Shown here piece by piece: positions 50,812-61,088 of a DNA stretch of 64,000 bases (the first letter of the stretch is position 1; every line of letters starts with the position of its first letter). The position numbers were made by a program, and so were the translations under genes. Source of the stretch: Lycorma delicatula (Eukaryota; Arthropoda; Insecta; Hemiptera; Fulgoridae); assembly GCF_047948215.1 (NCBI RefSeq), contig NC_134457.1, positions 89,738,898 to 89,802,897 on the forward strand, given 5' to 3'. Under the pieces are notes generated by a model. It was given only the letters and a program-made list of their open reading frames with translations, was not told where the DNA came from and made no database searches.

Positions 50812-53665
50812 CAAATTCTTACAGGCTACTGATATAAATGGGTTAGTTAAATGAAAGGGTTCGGACTAGAAAGAGAATATTGCAAAGCTGCATGAAATCA
50901 TTCAAATGATTGACTTCATATTATTCAAGTAGGCAAGTTTTAGAATATTTAAAACAAATTGTTACAGGCTAATGATATAAATAAGTTAGTTAAATGGAAG
51001 AGTTGGGACTAGAAAGAGAATCTTGTAAAGCTGCATGAAACCATTCAAATGATTGAATTCATATTATTCAAGTAGGCAAGTTTTAGAATATTTAGAACAG
51101 ATTGTTACAGGCTAACGATATAAATGGGATAATTAAATGAAAGAGTTGGGACTAGAAAGAGAATCTTGTAAAGCTGCATGAAACCATTCAAATGATTGTA
51201 TTCATATTATTCAAGTAGGCAAGTTTTACAATATTTAAAACAAATTGTTACAGGCTAATTATATAAATAAGTTAATTAAATGAAAGCATTGGGACTAGAA
51301 AGAGAATCTTGTAAAGCTGCATGAAACTATTCAAATGATTGAATTCATATTATTCAAGTAGGCAAGTTTTAGAATATTTAAAACAAATTGTTACAGGCTA
51401 ATGATATAAATAAGTTAATTAAATGAAAGGGTTCGGACTAGAAAGAGAATATTGCAAAGCTGCATGAAATCATTCAAATGATTGACTTCATATTATTCAA
51501 GTAGGCAAGTTTTAGAATATTAAAAACAAATTCTTACAGGCTAATGATATAATTAAGTTAGTTAAATGAAAGAGTTGGGACTAGAAAGAGAATCTTGTAA
51601 AGCTGCATGAAACCATTCAAATGATTGAATTCATATTATTTAAGCAGGCAAGTTTTAGAATATTTAAAACAAATTGTTACAGCCAAAGATATAAATGGGT
51701 TAATTAAATAAAAGAGTTGGGACTAGAAAGAGAATCTTGTAAAGCTGCATGAAACCATTCAAATGATTGAATTCCTATTATTCAAGTAGGCAAGTTTTAG
51801 AATATTTAAAACAAATTCTTACAGGCACTGATATAAATGGGTTAGTTAAATGAAAGGGTTCGGACTAGAAAGAGAATATTGCAAAGCTGCATGAAATCAT
51901 TCAAATGATTGACTTCATATTATTCAAGTAGGCAAGTTTTAGAATATTTAAAACAAATTGTTACAGGCTAATGATATAAATAAGTTAGTTAAATGGAAGA
52001 GTTGGGACTAGAAAGAGAATCTTGTAAAGCTGCATGAAACCATTCAAATGATTGAATTCATATTATTCAAGTAGGCAAGTTTTAGAATATTTAGAACAGA
52101 TTGTTACAGGCTAACGATATAAATGGGATAATTAAATGAAAGAGTTGGGACTAGAAAGAGAATCTTGTAAAGCTGCATGAAACCATTCAAATGATTGTAT
52201 TCATATTATTCAAGTAGGCAAGTTTTACAATATTTAAAACAAATTGTTACAGGCTAATTATATAAATAAGTTAATTAAATGAAAGCATTGGGACTAGAAA
52301 GAGAATCTTGTAAAGCTGCATGAAACTATTCAAATGATTGAATTCATATTATTCAAGTAGGCAAGTTTTAGAATATTTAAAAAAATTGTTACAGGCTAAT
52401 GATATAAATAAGTTAATTAAATGAAAGAGTTGGGACTAGAAAGAAAATCTCCTAAAGCTGAATGAAACCATTCAAATGATTGAATTCATATTATTCAAAT
52501 GGCAAGTTTTAGAATATGTAAAACAAATTGTTACAGGCTAATGATATAAATAGGTTTATTAAATGAAATTGTTGGGACTAGAAAGAGAATCTTGTAAAGC
52601 TGCATGAAACCTTTCAAATGATTGAATTCATATTATTCAAGTTGGCAAGTTTTAGAATATTTAAAACAAATTGTTACAGGCAAAGATATAAATGGGATAA
52701 TTAAATGAAAGAGTTGGGACTAGAAAGAGAATCTTGTAAAGCTGCATGAAACCATTCAAATGATTGAATTCATATTATTCAAGTAGGCAAGTTTTAGAAT
52801 ATTTAAAACAAATTGTTACAGGCTAATTATATAAATAAGTTAATTAAATGAAAGCATTGGGACTAGAAAGAGAATCTTGTAAAGCTACATGAAACCATTC
52901 AAATGATTGAATTCATATTATTCAAGTAGGCAATTTTTAGAATATTTAAAACAAATTGTTACACGCTTAAGATATAAATGGGAAAATTAAATGAAAGAGT
53001 TGGGACTAGAAAGAGAATCTTTTAAAGCTGCATGAAACCATTCAAATGATTAAATTCCTATTATTCAAGTAGGCAAGTTTTAGAATATTTAAAACAAATT
53101 CTTACAGGCTAATGATATAAATAGGTTTATTAAATGAAAGTGTTGGGACTAGAAAGAGAATATTGCAAAGCTGCATGAAATCATTCAAATGATTGTAATC
53201 ATATTATTCAAGTAGGCAAGTTTTAGAATATTAAAAACAAATTCTTACAGGCTAATGATATAAATAAGTTAATTAAATGAAAGTGTTGGGACTAGAAAGA
53301 GAATCTTGTAAAGCTGCATGAAACCATTCAAATGATTGAATTCATATTATTCAAGTAGGCATGTTTTAGAATATTTAAAACAAATTGTTACAGGCAAAGA
53401 TAAAAATGGGTTAATTAAATGAAAGGTTTGGGACTAGAAACAGAATATTGTAAAGCTGCATGAAATCATTCAAATGATTGAATTCATATTATTCAAGTAG
53501 GCAAGTTATAGAATATTTAAAACAAATTGTTACACGCTTAACATATAAATGGGAAAATTAAATGAAAGAGTTGGGACTAGAAAGAGAATCTTTTAAAGCT
53601 GCATGAAACCATTCAAATGATTAAATTCCTATTATTCAAGTAGGCAAGTTTTAGAATATTTAAAA
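50812..53665. repeat. 20-monomer HOR unit, 2854 bp, copy 2
   Basis: E J B K L F H E J B K M/N2 O P K Q R S T Q2, a near copy of 47958-50811, including the ggcactg deletion (51812) and the M/N2 chimera (52383). A private change is gcatgtttt near 53360. It exits to R2 F H, the order seen after cassette copies 1 and 2. Confidence 0.9.
52524..53665. repeat. Eight-monomer cassette, copy 4
   Basis: O P K Q R S T Q2 in 1142 bp, at an offset of 2854 from copy 3. It continues into R2 F H A' C, as copies 1 and 2 do, so it preserves the old right flank while copy 3 has the new one. Confidence 0.9.
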
Positions 53666-56600
53666 CAAATTCTTACAGGCTAATGATATAAATAGGTTTA
53701 TTAAATGAAAGTGTTGGGACTAGAAAGAGAATAATGCAAAGCTGCATGAAATCATTCAAATGATTGACTTCATATTATTCAAGTAGGCAAGTTTTAGAAT
53801 ATTTAAAACAAATTGTTACAGGCTAATGATATAATTAAGTTAGTTAAATGAAAGAGTTGGGACTAGAAAGAGAATCTTGTAAAGCTGCATGAAACCATTC
53901 AAATGATTGAATTCATATTATTTAAGCAGGCAAGTTTTAGAATATTTAAAACAAATTGTTACAGGCAAAGATATAAATGGGTTAATTAAATAAAAGAGTT
54001 GGGACTAGAAAGAGAATCTTGTAAAGCTGCATGAAACCATTCAAATGATTGAATTCCTATTATTCAAGTAGGCAAGTTTTAGAATATTTAAAACAAATTC
54101 TTACAGGCTAATGATATAAATAGGTTTATTAAATGAAATTGTGGGGACTAGAAAGAGAATCTTGTAAAGCTGCATGAAACCATTCAAATGATTGAATTCA
54201 TATTATTCAAGTAGGCAAGTTTTAGAATATTTAAAACAAATTGTTACAGGCTAACGATATAAATGGGATATTTAAATGAAAGAGTTGGGACTAGAAAGAA
54301 AATCTTGTAAAGCTGCATGAAACCATTCAAATGATTGAATTCATATTATTCAAGTAGGCAAGTTTTAGAATATTTAGAACAGATTGTTACAGGCTAACGA
54401 TATAAATGGGATAATTAAATGAAAGAGTTGGGACTAGAAAGAGAATCTTGTAAAGCTGCAAGAAACCTTTCAAATGATTGAATTCATATTATTCAAGTAG
54501 GCAAGTTTTAGAATATTTAAAACAAATTCTTACAGGTTAATGATATAAATAAGTTAATTAAACGAAAGTGTTGGGACTAGAAAGAGAATCTTGTAAAGCT
54601 GCATGAAACCATTTTAATGATTGAATTCCTATTATTCAAGTAGGCAAGTTTTAGAATATTTAAAACAAATTCTTACAGGCTACTGATATAAATGGGTTAG
54701 TTAAATGAAAGGGTTCGGACTAGAAAGAGAATATTGCAAAGCTGCATGAAATCATTCAAATGATTGACTTCATATTATTCAAGTAGGCAAGTTTTAGAAT
54801 ATTTAAAACAAATTGTTACAGGCTAATGATATAAATAAGTTAGTTAAATGAAAGAGTTGGGACTAGAAAGAGAATCTTGTAAAGCTGCATGAAACCATTC
54901 AAATGATTGAATTCATATTATTCAAGTAGGCAAGTTTTAGAATATTTAGAACAGATTGTTAGAGGCTAACGATATAAATGGGATAATTAAATGAAAGAGT
55001 TGGGACTAGAAAGAGAATCTTGTAAAGCTGCATGAAACCATTCAAATGATTGTATTCATATTATTCAAGTAGGCAAGTTTTACAATATTTAAAACAAATT
55101 GTTACAGGCTAATTATATAAATAAGTTAATTAAATGAAAGCATTGGGACTAGAAAGAGAATCTTGTAAAGCTGCATGAAACTATTCAAATGATTGAATTC
55201 ATATTTATCAAGTAGGCAAGTTTTAGAATATTTAAAACAAATTGTTACAGGCTAATGACATAAATAGGTTTATTAAATGAAATTGTTGGGACTAGAAAGA
55301 GAATCTTGTAAAGCTGCATGAAACCTTTCAAATGATTGAATTCATATTATTCAAGTTGGCAAGTTTTAGAATATTTAAAACAAATTGTTACAGGCAAAGA
55401 TATAAATGGGATAATTAAATGAAAGAGTTGGGACTAGAAAGAGAATCTTGTAAAGCTGCATGAAACCATTCAAATGATTGAATTCATATTATTCAAGTAG
55501 GCAAGTTTTAGAATATTTAAAACAAATTGTTACAGGCAAAGATAAAAATGGGTTAATTAAATGAAAGGTTTGGGACTAGAAACAGAATATTGTAAAGCTG
55601 CATGAAATCATTCAAATGATTGAATTCATATTATTCAAGTAGGCAAGTTATAGAATATTTAAAACAAATTGTTACGCGCTTAACATATAAATGAGAAAAT
55701 TAAATGAAAGAGTTGGGACTAGAAAGAGAATCTTTTAAAGCTGCATGAAACCATTCAAATGATTAAATTCCTATTATTCAAGTAGGCAAGTTTTAGAATA
55801 TTTAAAACAAATTCTTACAGGCTAATGATATAAATAGGTTTATTAAATGAAAGTGTTGGGACTAGAAAGAGAATAATGCAAAGCTGCATGAAATCATTCA
55901 AACGATTGTAATCATATTATTCAAGTAGGCAAGTTTTAGAATATTTAAAACAAATTCTTACAGGCTAATAATATAAATAAGTTAATTAAATGAAAGTGTT
56001 GGGACTAGAAAGAGAATCTTGTAAAGCTGCATGAAGCCTTTCAAATGATTGAATTCATATTATTCAAGTTGGCAAGTTTTAGAATATTTAAAACAAATTG
56101 TTACAGGCAAAGATATAAATGGGTTAATTAAATAAAAGAGTTGGGACTAGAAAGAGAATCTTGTAAAGCTGCATGAAACCATTCAAATGATTGAATTCCT
56201 ATTATTCAAGTAGGCAAGTTTTAGAATATTTAAAACAAATTCTTACAGGCTAATGATATAAATAGGTTTATTAAATGAAATTGTTGGGACTAGAAAGAGA
56301 ATCTTGTAAAGCTGCATGAAACCATTCAAATGATTGAATTCATATTATTCAAGTAGGCAAGTTTTAGAATATTTAAAACAAATTGTTACAGGCTAACGAT
56401 ATAAATGGGATAATTAAATGAAAGAGTTGGGACTAGAAAGAGAATCTTGTAAAGCTACATGAAACCATTCAAATGATTGTATTCATATTATTCAAGTAGG
56501 CAAGTATTAGAATATTTAAAACAAATTGTTACAGGCAAAGATATAAATGGGTTAATTAAATAAAAGAGTTGGGACTAGAAAGAAAATCTTGTAAAGCTGC

Positions 56601-57661
56601 ATGAAACCATTCAAATAATTGAATTCCTATTATTCAAGTAGGCAAGTTTTAGAATATTTAAAACAAATTCTTACAGGCTACTGATATAAATGGGTTAGTT
56701 AAATGAAAGGGTTCGGACTAGAAAGAGAATATTGCAAAGCTGCATGAAATCATTCAAATGATTGACTTCATATTATTCAAGTAGGCAAGTTTTAGAATAT
56801 TTAAAACAAATTGTTACAGGCTAATGATATAATTAAATTAGTTAAATGAAAGAGTTGGGACTAGAAAGAGAATCTTGTAAAGCTGCATGAAACCATTCAA
56901 GTGATTGAATTCATATTATTCAAGTAGGCAAGTTTTAGAATATTTAAAACAAATTGTTGCAGGCAAAGATATAAATGGGTTATGTAAAAAAAAAGTTGGG
57001 ACTAGAAAGAGAATCTTCTGAAGCTGCGTGAAACCAATCAAATGATTGAATTCCTATTATTCAAGTAGGCAAGTTTTAGAATATTTAAAACAAATTCTTA
57101 CAGGCTAATGATATAAATAGGTTTATTAAATGAAATTGTGGGGACTAGAAAGAGAATCTTGTAAAGCTGCATGAAACCATTCAAATGATTGAATTCATAT
57201 TATTCAAGTAGGCAAGTATTAGAATATTTAAAACAAATTGTTACAGGCTAACGATATAAATGGGATATTTAAATGAAAGAGTTGGGACTAGAAAGAGAAT
57301 CATGTAAAGCTGCATGAAACCATTCAAATGATTGTATTCATATTATTCAAGTAGGCAAGTTTTAGAATATTTAAAACAAATTCTTACAGGCAAAGATATA
57401 AATGTGTTAATTAAATAAAAGAGTTGGGACTAGAAAGAGAATCTTGTAAAGCTGCATGAAACCATTCAAATGATTGAATTCCTATTATTCAAGTAGGCAA
57501 GTTTTAGAATATTTAAAACAAATTCTTACAGGCTACTGATATAAATGGGTTAGTTAAATGAAAGGGTTCGGACTAGAAAGAGAATATTGCAAAGCTGCAT
57601 GAAATCATTCAAATGATTGACTGCATATTATTCAAGTAGGCAAGTTTTAGAATATTTAAAA
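53666..57661. repeat. Divergent segment, copy 3, right part and mixed units
   Basis: Order: R2 F H A' C/J B D E J B K O P T Q2 R2 S2 H A B H E F G A'/I C H2 E. It parallels 16414-18697 and 6710-8708. It keeps both K-O-P and the separate R2 and S2, so it is closest to an undeleted arrangement. It also lacks C between B (56379) and H (56522), and a chimera at 57091 (A' head, aagtattag tail) skips from A' straight to C. Private changes include gttagaggc (54960), aattaaatt (56832) and gttgcaggc (56957). Confidence 0.85.
54237..54522. repeat. Extra-monomer insertion C/J plus B variant
   Basis: Where copies 1 and 2 have a single C before D, this copy has two monomers. The first has a C head, but its tail (gaattcat, ttagaacag) belongs to J. 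The second has a B head and a tail with gctgcaag and aaaccttt. The net gain is 143 bp, and the tail resembles that of O. Confidence 0.75.
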
Positions 57662-60600
57662 CAAATTGTTACAGGCTAATGATATAATTAAGTTAGTGTA
57701 ATGAAAGAGTTGGGACTAGAAAGAGAATCTTGTAAAGCTGCATGAAACCATTCAAGTGATTGAATTCATATTATTCAAGTAGGCAAGTTTTAGAATATTT
57801 AAAACAAATTGTTACAGGCAAAGATATAAATGGGTTAATTAAATAAAAGAGTTGGGACTAGAAAGAGAATCTTCTAAAGCTGCGTGAAACCAATCAAATG
57901 ATTGAATTCCTATTATTCAAGTAGGCAAGTTTTAGAATATTTAAAACAAATTCTTACAGGCTAATGATATAAATAGGTTTATTAAATGAAATTGTGGGGA
58001 CTAGAAAGAGAATCTTGTAAAGCTGCATGAAACCATTCACATGATTGAATTCATATTATTCAAGTAGGCAAGTTTTAGAATATTTAAAACAAATTCTTAC
58101 AGGCTACTGATATAAATGGGTTAGTTAAATGAAAGGGTTCGGACTAGAAAGAGAATATTGCCAAGCTGCATGAAATCATTCAAATGATTGACTTCATATT
58201 ATTCAAGTAGGCAAGTTTTAGAATATTTAAAACAAATTGTTACAGGCTAATGATATAATTAAGTTAGTTAAATGAAAGAGTTGGGACTAGAAAGAGAATC
58301 TTGTAAAGCTGCATGAAACCATTCAAATGATTGAATTCATATTATTCAAGTAGGCAAGTTTTAGAATATTTAAAACAAATTGTTACAGGCAAAGATATAA
58401 ATGGGTTAATTAAATAAAAGAGTTGGGACTAGAAAGAGAATCTTGTAAAGCTGCATGAAACCATTCAAATGATTGAATTCCTATTATTCAAGTAGGCAAG
58501 TTTTAGAATATTTAAAACAAATTCTTACAGGCTAATGATATAAATAGGTTTATTAAATGAAATTGTGGGGACTAGAAAGAGAATCTTGTAAAGCTGCATG
58601 AAACCATTCAAATGATTGAATTCATATTATTCAAGTAGGCAAGTTTTAGAATATTAAAAACAAATTCTTACAGGCTTATGATATAAATAAGTTAGATAAA
58701 TGAAAGTGTTGGGACTAGAAAGAGAATCTTGTAAAGCTGCATGAAACCATTCAAATGATTGAATTCATATTATTCAAGTAGGCAAGTATTAGAATATTTA
58801 AAACAAATTGTTACAGGCTAACGATATAAATGGGATATTTAAATGAAAGAGTTGGGACTAGAAAGAGAATCATGTAAAGCTGCATGAAACCATTCAAATG
58901 ATTGTATTCATATTATTCAAGTAGGCAAGTTTTAGAATATTTAAAACAAATTCTTACAGGTTAATGATATAAATAAGTTAATTAAACGAAAGTGTTGGGA
59001 CTAGAAAGAGAATCTTGTAAAGCTGCATGAAACCATTCAAATGATTGAATTCATATTATTTAAGCAGGCAAGTTTTAGAATATTTAAAACAAATTGTTAC
59101 AGCCAAAGATATAAATGGGTTAATTAAATAAAAGAGTTGGGACTAGAAAGAGAATCTTGTAAAGCTGCATGAAACCATTCAAATGATTGAATTCCTATTA
59201 TTCAAGTAGGCAAGTTTTAGAATATTTAAAACAAATTCTTACAGGCTACTGATATAAATGGGTTAGTTAAATGAAAGGGTTCGGACTAGAAAGAGAATAT
59301 TGCAAAGCTGCATGAAATCATTCAAATGATTGACTTCATATTATTCAAGTAGGCAAGTTTTAGAATATTTAAAACAAATTGTTACAGGCTAATGATATAA
59401 ATAAGTTAGTTAAATGGAAGAATTGGGACTAGAAAGAGAATCTTGTAAAGCTGCATGAAACCATTCAAATGATTGAATTCATATTATTCAAGTAGGCAAG
59501 TTTTAGAATATTTAGAACAGATTGTTACAGGCTAACGATATAAATGGGATAATTAAATGAAAGAGTTGGGACTAGAAAGAGAATCTTGTAAAGCTGCATG
59601 AAACCATTCAAATGATTGTATTCATATTATTCAAGTAGGCAAGTTTTACAATATTTAAAACAAATTGTTACAGGCTAATTATATAAATAAGTTAATTAAA
59701 TGAAAGCATTGGGACTAGAAAGAGAATCTTGTAAAGCTGCATGAAACTATTCAAATGATTGAATTCATATTATTCAAGTAGGCAAGTTTTAGAATATTTA
59801 AAACAAATTGTTACAGGCTAATGATATAAATAAGTTAATTAAATGAAAGAGTTGGGACTAGAAAGAAAATCTCCTAAAGCTGAATGAAACCATTCAAATG
59901 ATTGAATTCCTATTATTCAAGTAGGCAAGTTTTGTAATATTTAAAACAAATTGTTACAGGCTAATGATATAAATAGGTTAATTAAATGAAAGAGTTGGGA
60001 CTAAAAAGAGACTCTTGTAAAGCTGCATAAAACCAGTCAAATGATTGAATTCATATTATTCAAGTAGGCAAGTTTTGTAATATTTAAAACAAATTGTTAC
60101 AGGCTAATGATATAAATAGGTTAATTAAATGAAAGAGTTGGGATTAAAAAGAGACTCTTGTAAAGCTGCATGAAACCATTCAAATGATTGAATTCATATT
60201 ATTCAAATGGCAAGTTTTAGAATATGTAAAACAAATTGTTACAGGCTAATGATATAAATAGGTTTATTAAATGAAATTGTTGGGACTAGAAAGAGAATCT
60301 TGTAAAGCTGCATGAAACCTTTCAAATGATTGAATTCATATTATTCAAGTTGGCAAGTTTTAGAATATTTAAAACAAATTGTTACAGGCAAAGATATAAA
60401 TGGGATAATTAAATGAAAGAGTTGGGACTAGAAAGAGAATCTTGTAAAGCTGCATGAAACCATTCAAATGATTGAATTCATATTATTCAAGTAGGCAAGT
60501 TTTAGAATATTTAAAACAAATTGTTACAGGCTAATTATATAAATAAGTTAATTAAATGAAAGCATTGGGACTAGAAAGAGAATCTTGTAAAGCTACATGA

Positions 60601-61088
60601 AACCATTCAAATGATTGAATTCATATTATTCAAGTAGGCAATTTTTAGAATATTTAAAACAAATTGTTACACGCTTAAGATATAAATGGGAAAATTAAAT
60701 GAAAGAGTTGGGACTAGAAAGAGAATCTTTTAAAGCTGCATGAAACCATTCAAATGATTAAATTCCTATTATTCAAGTAGGCAAGTTTTAGAATATTTAA
60801 AACAAATTCTTACAGGCTAATGATATAAATAGGTTTATTAAATGAAAGTGTTGGGACTAGAAAGAGAATATTGCAAAGCTGCATGAAATCATTCAAATGA
60901 TTGTAATCATATTATTCAAGTAGGCAAGTTTTAGAATATTAAAAACAAATTCTTACAGGCTAATGATATAAATAAGTTAATTAAATGAAAGTGTTGGGAC
61001 TAGAAAGAGAATCTTGTAAAGCTGCATGAAACCATTCAAATGATTGAATTCATATTATTCAAGTAGGCAAGTTTTAGAATATTTAAAA
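57662..61088. repeat. 24-monomer HOR unit, copy 1, 3427 bp
   Basis: Order: F2 H A' E F H A' I C D/F H E J B K M N N2 O P K Q R S, then F2 again at 61089. The E monomers share a rare gccaagc with the copy at 61517. The D/F chimera (58947) has the D head (ggttaatg, aaacg) and the taagcaggc tail of F, replacing D E F at 2999-3427 with one monomer. The right half holds O P K Q R S without T Q2, a truncated fifth cassette copy (60232-61088). Confidence 0.88.
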
